From: Halomonas sp. TD01
Lineage (GTDB): Bacteria; Pseudomonadota; Gammaproteobacteria; Pseudomonadales; Halomonadaceae
DNA length: 64,000 nt
Direction: 5' to 3'
Assembly: GCF_923868895.1 (NCBI RefSeq)
Contig: NZ_OV350343.1
Location: 3,472,001-3,536,000 of the forward strand
Made by a program: the position numbers and the translations under genes. Of this stretch, positions 50,108-58,497 are shown piece by piece (the stretch's first letter is position 1; every line of letters starts with the position of its first letter). The notes under the pieces were generated by a model. It worked only from the letters and a program-made list of their open reading frames with translations, was not told the origin of the DNA and searched no databases.

Positions 50108-51094
50108 ATGCAATTGTTTAAGAGTCCAGTTTATTTAGCAGGAGCTGCATTACTGATAGCTTCAAATATGACGCTGGCCGATGATGACATGGAGAATTAT
50201 CGCCTTCGTTTTGAACCACTGCCACATCTGCCACCATTACCTGCTGAAAACTCTCAAACAGATGAGAAAGTAGAGCTAGGCAATATGCTATTTTTTGAAC
50301 CACGCATTTCTGCAAGCGGAGTCATTAGCTGTGCCACCTGCCATAACCCTGCGCTAGGCTGGTCTGACCGCATCCCCAGGGCAGTGGGCCATAACGGACA
50401 AATTGGCGAACGCAACACGCCGACTGTATTGAACAGCGGATTTTTAAATGCACAATTCTGGGATGGGCGCGAACCCGACCTCGAGGGACAAGCATTAGGA
50501 CCCATCGAAGCCGATGTCGAAATGGCCATGCAGCTTGATCACGCGCTAGAACGGCTTGCGGAATTTGAGCTTTATCAAGATAAATTCGCGGAGGCTTACC
50601 CAAACCAAGAAGATCCTATTAATGCAGAAAACCTTGGAAAAGCACTCGCCGTGTTTCAACGGACACTTAATACACCGAATGCGCCTTTTGACCGTTACTT
50701 ACAAGGCGACATGGATGCCATTAGCGAGCAAGCAAAAAATGGAATGGTCGCGTTTGTCGATAATGGTTGTATTGCCTGCCACCGCGGCCCTAATTTAACC
50801 GATAGTCAATTTCATGCTATTCAGGTACCTGGCTCTACAGACCTTGGCCGCTATATTGTCACCGGTGAAGAGGGTGATAAATACCGATTCCGTACACCCA
50901 CCCTTCGCAATGTGGCCGTCACTTACCCCTATATGAATAACGGCGCAACACAAACGCTAGAGGAAGCTGTCGCGATCATGGGGCAAGAAATGTTGGGGCG
51001 TGAATTTGATACCACAACTATAGATGAGATTACTGCTTTCTTGCACACGTTAACAGGTGAAATGCCTGAATTTGACGTTCCTGCGCTTCCTTAA
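50108..51094 (+). CDS. Periplasmic diheme cytochrome c peroxidase (CcpA/MauG family)
   Basis: Reduces hydrogen peroxide in the periplasm using two c-type hemes. GGAGGGGG precedes the ATG and a signal peptide ends near TLADDD (about residue 24). The heme sites are CATCH (SCATCHNPALGWSDR, residues about 75-79) and CIACH (NGCIACHRGPNLTD, about 222-226). Family segments ERNTPTVLNSGF, FWDGRE, LEGQALGPI and FRTPTLRNVAVTYPYMNNG, including the C-terminal ligand region, are present. Length 328 residues. It is divergent from the rRNA operon and monocistronic, ending at a terminator shared with the converging deaminase gene. Confidence 0.92.
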   Translation: MQLFKSPVYLAGAALLIASNMTLADDDMENYRLRFEPLPHLPPLPAENSQTDEKVELGNMLFFEPRISASGVISCATCHNPALGWSDRIPRAVGHNGQIGERNTPTVLNSGFLNAQFWDGREPDLEGQALGPIEADVEMAMQLDHALERLAEFELYQDKFAEAYPNQEDPINAENLGKALAVFQRTLNTPNAPFDRYLQGDMDAISEQAKNGMVAFVDNGCIACHRGPNLTDSQFHAIQVPGSTDLGRYIVTGEEGDKYRFRTPTLRNVAVTYPYMNNGATQTLEEAVAIMGQEMLGREFDTTTIDEITAFLHTLTGEMPEFDVPALP

Positions 51095-51101
51095 ATGAGC
51101 C

Positions 51102-51124
51102 ACCGCCGACCAGAAGTCGGCGGT
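51102..51124. terminator. Terminator between peroxidase and deaminase genes
   Basis: ACCGCCGAC (51102-51110) and GTCGGCGGT (51116-51124) form a perfect 9-bp stem around CAGAA, followed by CCTTTC on the plus strand. It lies in the 34-base gap between converging genes. Confidence 0.75.
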
Positions 51125-51128
51125 CCTT

Positions 51129-52121
51129 TCATGCTTGCTCAAGGCGCAGCAAAAGCTCTTGGCGGCGAGGCTCATCAACAAAAGCTTCTTCGATTGCATT
51201 ACGATTTAGCATGCGGAATACATCAGCATCCCAGCCAAACGCTTCAGCACAAGCAACATGATTTGTCAGCAACCCACCTCCAAAATAAGCAGGATCGTCT
51301 GAGCTAATCGTCACCTTGAGGTTTTCTTTCAACAACTGAGGAAGAGGGTGGTCTCGAAGATCATCAACCACCTTTAGACTGACATTAGAAAGCGGGCAAA
51401 CCGTTAGTACGATTTGACGCTCCCTGAGTCGCTTAACCACTGCGTTACTTTCGAGACAGCGAACCCCGTGGTCAATTCGCTGAACATCGAGAAGGTCCAG
51501 CGCTTCAGAAATATATTCAGCGGGCCCTTCTTCTCCTGCATGGGCAACACGCACTAAGCCAAATTCTTTGGCTCGCGCAAAGAGTGCCTGAAACTTGAAC
51601 GGGGGGTTACCACGCTCGGCACTGTCTAAACCAATCGCATCTAAAAACTTCCAATACGGTGCAGCGCTTTCAAGCACGCTGAGCGCTTCTTCAGCGGGAC
51701 GATCACGCAAAAAAGCCATAATCATACCAACAGACAAATCAAGCGTTGCCTCCGCCTCTTTCTTGGCACGAAGCAAACCCGCCATCACTATCTCAAGAGG
51801 AATGCCACGCTGGAGGTGGGCCTGCGGGTCAAAATGCATATCAATGTGCACTACCCCTTCTCCACGAGCACGCTGGAAGTAATCTATCGCCAAGTCATAA
51901 AAATCCTGCTCCGTGCGCAGTACATTCATGCCTTGATAGTAAAGATTTAAGAACCCCTGAAGGTCATCGAACTCATAAGCTGCTTTTGCCTCTTCAACCG
52001 TTGCGTAAGGAAGCTCGATACCATTCCGCTTGGCAAGTTCAAACATTAGCTCAGGCTCAAGGGAGCCTTCGATGTGCAAATGGAGCTCTACCTTAGGAAG
52101 CTGAAGAAGAAATTCATGCAT
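51129..52121 (-). CDS. Adenine deaminase (adenosine deaminase-like)
   Basis: Amidohydrolase of the adenosine/adenine deaminase family, 330 residues. The zinc site is visible as LPKVELHLHIEG (HxH, residues 14-16), with VAHAGEEG, RIDHGVRCLE and TISSDDPAYFGG supplying the remaining ligands and the catalytic Glu. The subfamily pattern resembles Pseudomonas PA0148-type enzymes, which I recall as adenine deaminases; true adenosine deaminases differ in substrate loop. Hypoxanthine produced would feed the xanthine dehydrogenase encoded 10 kb away. It starts 15 bases after the cydC stop, with AGGAG before the ATG, so it appears to be the last gene of the cyd operon. Confidence 0.9.
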   Translation of the reverse strand: MHEFLLQLPKVELHLHIEGSLEPELMFELAKRNGIELPYATVEEAKAAYEFDDLQGFLNLYYQGMNVLRTEQDFYDLAIDYFQRARGEGVVHIDMHFDPQAHLQRGIPLEIVMAGLLRAKKEAEATLDLSVGMIMAFLRDRPAEEALSVLESAAPYWKFLDAIGLDSAERGNPPFKFQALFARAKEFGLVRVAHAGEEGPAEYISEALDLLDVQRIDHGVRCLESNAVVKRLRERQIVLTVCPLSNVSLKVVDDLRDHPLPQLLKENLKVTISSDDPAYFGGGLLTNHVACAEAFGWDADVFRMLNRNAIEEAFVDEPRRQELLLRLEQA

Positions 52122-52136
52122 ACGAAACTCCTAGCA

Positions 52137-53864
52137 TTAGGATAAATTATTTCCAACATTATCAAGAGTATCCGTATTTAACTTCCCCTCAGCAAGTCGC
52201 CAGTGATAGTTAACGCCCGGCAACAAGCTCGGCTCTTCCACTTGATGAATAAAATAGATCACTGTTCGACCAATAAGCCAATGATCCAATGATTTAGCAA
52301 TATGCATAGCGGTTAATGCATCCACACCGGCAAAAGGTTCATCTAATAGCACCACCGCTGGGTCGCGCAAGAAAACACGAGCCAATGCCACTCTACGTGC
52401 CTGTCCTCCTGAGAGCTGCTGGCCTTTTTCACCGACTTGAGTCTTAAGCCGCTTTGGCTGCTGCTTTACCCAATCATCTAGCGCAACTTGAGAGAGAACT
52501 TCCCACAGTTGATCATCGCTTGCCTCCGGGTTCGCAATACGAAGATTCGCTGCTAACGATCCATCAAAAAGATCAACTTGCTGAGTGAGCAAGGCAAAAT
52601 GTTTGGCGCGGCTTTCCGCAATGACGTTAGAAGGCGCGCAACTGGCAACGTAAATCTGTCCCTGTGAGGACGATATTCTACCCATGATAAGACTAGCCAG
52701 CGTTGACTTGCCTGCCCCAGAGATACCCGTCACCACCGCTCGCTCTCCGGCTGGCAAGGTAAATGTAATATCAGAAAGCACAGAGTGGGCCGTATCAGGA
52801 TAACGCAATGAAACATGGCGAAACGCCACTTCGTGTCCGCGAGAAGCGTCAGGCAAGACTTGCGATGGCGCCTCACTCGCTATACCAGTCAATGTATTTA
52901 AACGCCGAGCAGCACCATAGCTAGCACCAGCTTTAAGAAAGGCGGCGGGTAGCGTAGTGAATACTTCATTTATGCCCAGTACCGCGATAACCGCCATAAC
53001 AACGATAGGCCCGGCCACCTGGCCAGCTGCAACAGTGAAGCTGCCCAGCCATAAAACACCTACCACCAGCATGCCGGTTACCGCCGATACGAGCGCATTG
53101 CCAATGGCCGACTTATAGGCCAACTGGCGTTGATTACTAAGCGCGTGGTCTTCGTGTTGATTAACCCGTGTACGATACCAATGATTAGTTTGGTAGCTCA
53201 TTAGCTCCGCCGAAGCTTGTACTTGATCAAGCACCAGATGGCGTAACTCTTCTTGGTCGTTAACTTGCTGATAGCTATTGCCAAAACCAAGCCACGCATA
53301 ACCAACCGTTACCACAAGCCATAGCACACTTAGTACAGCTGCTATCAAACCGCCCAACACAGGCAGCCAGATAGAGATAAAGCCGGAGACAACAAGTATG
53401 CTTAACAGTCCAACAAACGGTGGGATTAGCAATCGTAGATACAGATTATCAAGCGTATCAATATCCGACGTTAAGCGACTTAGCCATTCACTAGCACGGC
53501 GGCGCTTAAGCGTTGCTTCATCCAACCTTGTTAAATTGCCAAACACGCGGTAGCGCAAATCAGCTAACAACGTCAGTACAGTGTTGTGGTTATAAAGGCG
53601 CTCCGCGTAACGCGCCACCGTTCGCAACAGTGCAAAGAAACGAATACCACCGCCGGGAACATAAATATCCAAAGTGACGGGCAAACCAGCCGCCAGCGCT
53701 ATACCGGCCAGCGCGCACGCAGTAATAAACCAACCTGACAGCCCTAATAAGGCCAAGCCGGCCAGAAGCGTTACCCACACCAATAACGCGCCAACAAAAA
53801 AACGCTGACGACGGCGCAGAAGTATCAGCAGCCACGGCTTCATATCATGATAAAACTGCTTCAT
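52137..53864 (-). CDS. cydC: ABC exporter CydC, heme/thiol exporter subunit
   Basis: One half of the heterodimeric CydDC exporter that moves cysteine and glutathione to the periplasm and is needed for cytochrome bd maturation. Six N-terminal membrane helices (from LLILLRRRQRFFVGALLVW) precede an ABC domain: Walker A GISGAGKSTLA, signature LSGGQARRVALARV, Walker B VVLLDEP. Length 575 residues (E. coli 573). The ATG overlaps the cydD stop (ATGA). Confidence 0.94.
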   Translation of the reverse strand: MKQFYHDMKPWLLILLRRRQRFFVGALLVWVTLLAGLALLGLSGWFITACALAGIALAAGLPVTLDIYVPGGGIRFFALLRTVARYAERLYNHNTVLTLLADLRYRVFGNLTRLDEATLKRRRASEWLSRLTSDIDTLDNLYLRLLIPPFVGLLSILVVSGFISIWLPVLGGLIAAVLSVLWLVVTVGYAWLGFGNSYQQVNDQEELRHLVLDQVQASAELMSYQTNHWYRTRVNQHEDHALSNQRQLAYKSAIGNALVSAVTGMLVVGVLWLGSFTVAAGQVAGPIVVMAVIAVLGINEVFTTLPAAFLKAGASYGAARRLNTLTGIASEAPSQVLPDASRGHEVAFRHVSLRYPDTAHSVLSDITFTLPAGERAVVTGISGAGKSTLASLIMGRISSSQGQIYVASCAPSNVIAESRAKHFALLTQQVDLFDGSLAANLRIANPEASDDQLWEVLSQVALDDWVKQQPKRLKTQVGEKGQQLSGGQARRVALARVFLRDPAVVLLDEPFAGVDALTAMHIAKSLDHWLIGRTVIYFIHQVEEPSLLPGVNYHWRLAEGKLNTDTLDNVGNNLS

Positions 53865-55540
53865 GCGGTCGCCTCGATAAGCTGACCTGCTTCACAGGTA
53901 AAGTGGCGATTAGCAACAGCCACCACCGCAGGATGATGCGTTGCGATTACTAGCGTACGGCCTTCCTTTGCCCAATCTAACAACGCTTGAATGACGGCCT
54001 TCTCGGTAATGGCGTCTAAGCTCGCCGTTGGTTCGTCTAACAAAACTAGTTGCGCCTCGCTAAGGTATACACGCGCCAGTGTAAGGCGTTGCGCTTGGCC
54101 ACCAGACAGCCCTACACCACGCTCGCCTACCTTACTTTCCAGGCCATCAGGCAACTGAGACAACAACTCGCCTAGCCCCGCCCGCTGCAGCGCTTGGGCC
54201 ATTGATGCTTGATCCGCCTCAGGAGCGGCCAAGCGTAAGTTATCGGCAAGAGTCCCCTGAATGATACAAGGGGTTTGATCCAGCCAGGCAACTTGGCCAC
54301 CGTGACGATAGCGGCACTCGCCGCTGCTAGGCATCATAAAACCAGCCATTAAGGCTAGGATGGATGATTTACCGCTACCCGATTCACCGGTGATGGCAAC
54401 CACGTCACTTCGTCGAATAGTGGCGTCCAGAGCAGCCAATACCGTGGCGCGACCCTCATACCCAATGTCAACCCCACGAAGCTCAATGACAGCATCCTCA
54501 GCGTGAGGCATTGAAGAGGCTGAAGGGACTAGATCTGGCTCATTAAGTATTGCCACAACACTTTCAGCCGCTCCTAATGCTGCCGCGCGATCATGATAGT
54601 GCTGGGATAGCGTTCGCAGAGGCTGAAAAAACTCTGGCGCCAGCAGCAAAACGGCTAGCCCAGTAAAGAGGGTTAGTGACGACGATGGCCCATAGTCGAT
54701 ATAACCTAGCAGGCCAAAACCGACGTACATTGCTACAACAGCAATCGCAACTGATGCAAAAAACTCAAGCACTGCTGATGACAAAAAAGCTAATCGCAGC
54801 GTGCGCATGCTTAGTCGTCGATAGTCATCAGTGGCATACCAAACATCTTTTTGTGCTGACTTGGTATGGCCAAACAGTTGCAGTGTCGTCATTCCCCTGA
54901 CCCGATCTACAAAGTGAGCTGACAAACGCGACACAGCCATGAATTGATCACGATTCAAACGCTCAGCGCCCATACCAACCAACGCCATAAAAAGCGGGAT
55001 AAGCGGCGCTGAAAGCAATAAAAAGATGGCGACAAGGTAGTCCAGCAAGCCAACAATGCAAAGCACCAGTAACGGTAATGCGACGACAATCCTCATCTGC
55101 GGATAAAAGCGTGCGAAATAACCATCCAACGCTTCAACATGCTCTACCGCCTGGGTCGCTATCGCGCCACTCTGCTGGCGGGTAAGCCAAACTGGGCCAA
55201 GCGTCGCCACTTTATTTAGCAACATCTCTCGCGCATGCTGTCGAATACGGAGACTTGCCTCTGCACTACTGGCTTCTTGCATTGCTTGAAATAGTGAGCG
55301 AAGCAGCACCACTGCCATCAACCCAAAGAAAAAAGCTGTCAGTGATGTCGGTGAGCGGCCATGAATTACAAGCTGATCGATAACCCACGCAAGCCCCACC
55401 ACTAGTAAAACCGTATGCCCCCCTGCAAGCACTCCCCATATCGCTGCTAGCGTGAGCTTTTTTTGCTCACGCCGAGCGAGTGATTTCAACCATGAGCGTG
55501 AGGTTAAGGACATTACCTGATCTGATTTAGATGTCGCCAT
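53861..55540 (-). CDS. cydD: ABC exporter CydD
   Basis: Partner of CydC. The ATG at 55540 gives MATSKSDQVMSLTSRSWLK and 559 residues, close to E. coli CydD (588). The in-frame sequence upstream of it is unlike CydD and looks like a CydB tail. Walker A is GESGSGKSSIL, the signature LSGGQAQRLTLARV, Walker B LVLLDEPTASLD. The segment APLIPLFMALVGMGAERLNRDQF and the LRLAFLSSAVLEFFASVAIAVVAMY region are typical for CydD. cydD and cydC overlap and follow cydA, as in Halomonas and Pseudomonas. Confidence 0.93.
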   Translation of the reverse strand: MATSKSDQVMSLTSRSWLKSLARREQKKLTLAAIWGVLAGGHTVLLVVGLAWVIDQLVIHGRSPTSLTAFFFGLMAVVLLRSLFQAMQEASSAEASLRIRQHAREMLLNKVATLGPVWLTRQQSGAIATQAVEHVEALDGYFARFYPQMRIVVALPLLVLCIVGLLDYLVAIFLLLSAPLIPLFMALVGMGAERLNRDQFMAVSRLSAHFVDRVRGMTTLQLFGHTKSAQKDVWYATDDYRRLSMRTLRLAFLSSAVLEFFASVAIAVVAMYVGFGLLGYIDYGPSSSLTLFTGLAVLLLAPEFFQPLRTLSQHYHDRAAALGAAESVVAILNEPDLVPSASSMPHAEDAVIELRGVDIGYEGRATVLAALDATIRRSDVVAITGESGSGKSSILALMAGFMMPSSGECRYRHGGQVAWLDQTPCIIQGTLADNLRLAAPEADQASMAQALQRAGLGELLSQLPDGLESKVGERGVGLSGGQAQRLTLARVYLSEAQLVLLDEPTASLDAITEKAVIQALLDWAKEGRTLVIATHHPAVVAVANRHFTCEAGQLIEATA

Positions 55541-55720
55541 AACGTTAGTGGCACTCCTCACTTGATGATCGCGCCTTGCCAACAATGGATATATCCAAGC
55601 CAAATACGTCCACAAGAGAACGCCTAACCAACCAGCCCCAACCGATATCAATCATATTTCGCTTCCGTTCCAAATGGGCCTGACAGGATTCATCAGTAGC
55701 GTTAAATCCAACACTTCCAT
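55541..55720 (-). pseudogene. cydB: Remnant of cydB (bd oxidase subunit II)
   Basis: cydB, normally about 1,100 bases between cydA and cydD, is absent; only 182 bases lie there. One frame on the minus strand reads MEVLDLTLLMNPVRPIWNGSEI, stop, then a hydrophobic tail from VGAGWLGVLLWTYLAWIY to RRDHQVRSATN, and runs into cydD. MEVLDLTLL resembles a CydB start; MNPVRPIWNGSE resembles the MMN.VAPVWDGNE motif of CydB near residue 50; VGA...YLAWIY resembles the final helix (VGA...YTAW.Y). All three pieces are in order and in one frame, which suggests internal deletions. The comparison is from memory. A CydX-like small subunit is the alternative, but size and sequence do not fit. Confidence 0.65.
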
Positions 55721-55722
55721 AT

Positions 55723-57138
55723 TTAGCTCCTTGCCGGATCAACATCCTCATCAAAAGGCGTATGCGCAGCTGAAAAGGGCCGCATCGGACGTTTGAAGTT
55801 TTCTGAAGTTGCCTCCCGTTCCTCTTCAGGCAGCATACCGTTGCGTACCACACGTGTTAGGTAATAAATGCCAGCGTAAAACACTACCGCGTATACCAGC
55901 ACGTAGCCCACCAACGTAAACAGCGCCATTGGCCCAGTAAGAGAAGGCGTTAACCCTTCAGAATGCGTCATAATGCCGTATACCAACCAAGGAGCGCGCC
56001 CGGCCTCTGTGACAATCCAGCCTGCTAGCACCGCAACAAACGGCATGGGTATCATGAAGACCAATGCTTTCAAGTAGGCCGAATGTTGATACACCCTTCC
56101 TTTGCTACGCATAAGCAATCCAATAAGCGCAGTCGCAATCATTAATAACCCAATTCCCACCATCACTCGAAATGCCCAGAACACAATGAAAACCGGCGGC
56201 TGCTCATCTGGTGCTACCTCGGTAATGCCGGGAATCTCACCCTCAGGCGAATGAGTAAGAATAATGCTGGCTAGATTTGGAATGCCCAACTCAAAGTGAT
56301 TTGCCTGTGCTTCCTGATCAGGAATTGCGAATAACAGGAGCGGTACGTTCGATGACGTTTCCCAGTGACCTTCCATTGCCGCCACTTTAGTTGGCTGATG
56401 CTCTAACGTGTTGAGGCCGTGAAAATCGCCAACCACAGCCTGCGCTGGGGCTAGGAACAACAGCAACCACAAACACATCGACAGCGCTCGGCGGTTAGCT
56501 TCTAGATCACGACCACGGAGAAGGAACCAAGCACTTACACCGGCCACCACGAAACCGCCGGTTAAGAATGACGCCATGGCCATATGAGCAAAGCGGTAGG
56601 GAAAGGACGGATTAAAAATCGCTTGTAACCACGAGGTCACATGGAAGCGGTTATCAATCAACTCCACGCCGGCTGGCGTGTGCATCCAGCTATTTGCCGA
56701 CAAAATCCAGAAAGAGGAAATAAAGGTGCCCACAGCTACCATGATGGCTGCAAACAAGTGGACACCTTGAGGCACTTTACCGCGCCCAAATAGCAGCACG
56801 CCCAGAAAGGCCGCTTCCAAGAAGAAAGCTGTCACAACTTCATAGCTTAATACCGGACCTAGAAAGTTTGACGCAGCTAAGGAAAAGTTACTCCAGTTGG
56901 TGCCGAACTGAAACGACATGACAATGCCAGACACCACTCCCATGCCAAAGACAACCGCAAACACCTTTGTCCAAAACAACGATAGACGGTCCCAAGCGGG
57001 ATTTTTAGTTTTAAAAAAAAGCCCATGGAGTAGCGCTATGTAAGATGCCAGCCCAATGGTGAAAACTGGAAAAATCGCGTGAAACGAAACTACAAAGGCA
57101 AACTGAATTCGTGATAGTACAAGGGGATCAAGCTCCAT
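55723..57138 (-). CDS. cydA: Cytochrome bd ubiquinol oxidase subunit I (short Q-loop, CioA-like)
   Basis: Heme-bearing quinol oxidase subunit. The ATG at 57138 follows AGGAGA. Conserved pieces include SRIQFAFVVSFHAIFPVF with the first heme ligand His20, FGTNWSNFS, FLEAAFLGVLLFGRGKVP, and AHMAMASFLTGGFVVAGVSAW with its His, and FWAFRVMVGIGLL with the Met. The Q-loop between helices 6 and 7 is of the short (CioA) type. Length 471 residues, complete, ending normally. A bd oxidase needs CydB; here that gene survives only as a short remnant, so either CydA pairs with a CydB encoded elsewhere or the oxidase is dead. Confidence 0.93.
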   Translation of the reverse strand: MELDPLVLSRIQFAFVVSFHAIFPVFTIGLASYIALLHGLFFKTKNPAWDRLSLFWTKVFAVVFGMGVVSGIVMSFQFGTNWSNFSLAASNFLGPVLSYEVVTAFFLEAAFLGVLLFGRGKVPQGVHLFAAIMVAVGTFISSFWILSANSWMHTPAGVELIDNRFHVTSWLQAIFNPSFPYRFAHMAMASFLTGGFVVAGVSAWFLLRGRDLEANRRALSMCLWLLLFLAPAQAVVGDFHGLNTLEHQPTKVAAMEGHWETSSNVPLLLFAIPDQEAQANHFELGIPNLASIILTHSPEGEIPGITEVAPDEQPPVFIVFWAFRVMVGIGLLMIATALIGLLMRSKGRVYQHSAYLKALVFMIPMPFVAVLAGWIVTEAGRAPWLVYGIMTHSEGLTPSLTGPMALFTLVGYVLVYAVVFYAGIYYLTRVVRNGMLPEEEREATSENFKRPMRPFSAAHTPFDEDVDPARS

Positions 57139-57339
57139 CACACTCTCCTAAGACCTGGATAAGTATCCCATTAACGGGCCACACAAGCTTAGTTGAGCCT
57201 CACTGGTGCTGCATTTTAGTGCTAAGAACGATGACAGCTGCAGCTACTAAGCTTGATCTTCGAATGTGTTGTAATTTGAGACTGTGACAAAAGCTATACA
57301 CCACTAGTTCTTTTTATAGACCGCGTCACATTGACGCAG

Positions 57340-58314
57340 CTAAGACATCACTACGATGCTGACCATGTAGCCGGTATAAGCAATGAACATAGAGAACAAT
57401 AAACCACCCTCGATACGGTTTATACGCCGTGGGCGCCCCCGCCAGGAGAAGGCAAAAAACACCATCATTAAGGTCATAAAGGTCATGACGCTCCAATCAC
57501 GAATTAATACCTCGCGCCCCACTTCAATCGGTGTAATAACACCTGCAAGGCCTACCACTGCCAAGCTATTGAATAAATTAGAACCCACTACATTACCTAA
57601 CACCATATCATGCTCTTTGCGGCGCAAAGCACTAATAGAGGAAGCAAGCTCGGGTAGAGACGTGCCAATTGCAACAACGGTTAACCCAATAATTAAGTCG
57701 CTGACTCCAAAAGCTATCGCTATTTCGACCGCTCCCCACACTAAGATGCGCGAGCTTGCGATCAACAGTACCAACCCAATTAACGTCCACATAATCGCTT
57801 TGCCACGCGACATGGCCTTACTATCAAGCGCCTCTGCTACTTCACCGACTAGCGGATCATCTTGCTGTCCCCGTGAACGAACAATACTGACCCCAATAAA
57901 GAGCGCCAGCGCGCCTAGCAACAAGATGGCTTCTCCGCGAGAAATCCAACCGTCATATAGCATATAACCCGTTAGAAGCATGACACCTATCAACAGCGGC
58001 ATCTCTTTGCGTATCACCCCCGAATGCACCGCTAAAGGAGCTATCAACGCAACAAATCCCAAGACAAGACCAATATTAGCGATATTGGAACCATATGCAT
58101 TACCTATCGCTAAACCAGGATTTCCTTGTATAGCCGCCAACACTGACACCATCATTTCTGGTGCAGAGGTGCCAAAACCAATGACCAGCATGCCAATTAA
58201 TAGAGGCGATAGCCCTAACCACCTTGAGGTAGCTGCAGCACCATCGATAAATTTCTCAGCGCTCCATACAAGAAGCACTAATCCCACGACAACAGCCAAA
58301 AAAGGGAGCAACAT
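57340..58314 (-). CDS. Calcium/sodium antiporter (CaCA family, YrbG-like)
   Basis: Inner membrane cation exchanger with about ten helices in two inverted halves. The two alpha-repeats are clear: IGFGTSAPEMMVSVLAAIQGNPGLAIGNAYGSNIANIG and IGTSLPELASSISALRRKEHDMVLGNVVGSNLFNS, with the ion-binding Glu in each. The first membrane segment is LLPFLAVVVGLVLLVWSAEKFIDGAA. Length 324 residues, as for E. coli YrbG (325). Ion specificity cannot be told. AAGGAA precedes the ATG. Divergent from pqiA; 200 bases of empty DNA separate it from cydA. Confidence 0.93.
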   Translation of the reverse strand: MLLPFLAVVVGLVLLVWSAEKFIDGAAATSRWLGLSPLLIGMLVIGFGTSAPEMMVSVLAAIQGNPGLAIGNAYGSNIANIGLVLGFVALIAPLAVHSGVIRKEMPLLIGVMLLTGYMLYDGWISRGEAILLLGALALFIGVSIVRSRGQQDDPLVGEVAEALDSKAMSRGKAIMWTLIGLVLLIASSRILVWGAVEIAIAFGVSDLIIGLTVVAIGTSLPELASSISALRRKEHDMVLGNVVGSNLFNSLAVVGLAGVITPIEVGREVLIRDWSVMTFMTLMMVFFAFSWRGRPRRINRIEGGLLFSMFIAYTGYMVSIVVMS

Positions 58315-58497
58315 TATTTCATTTCCTTAATATCGTAATGTTAGGCACTATCATTAGGCACCATTGCCGGGGCATCCTTGTCTAACTACTTAGTTAGGTC
58401 AAGTGCTGTTTTGGTGGCGCGATTATACGACGCGATTTGACAGTGGTATCTGCCCACCGTACTAATTTGAACTCCTCAACGTATTGAGAATTAGCTG

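Noticed and set aside
55541..55720. A CydX-type small subunit gene
   Set aside because: The first frame is only 22 codons and lacks the MWYF..W.LG start of CydX; the pieces look more like CydB fragments.
57139..57339. FNR/Anr box upstream of cydA
   Set aside because: A TTGAT half-site occurs near 57248 but the second half-site does not match, so oxygen control cannot be claimed.
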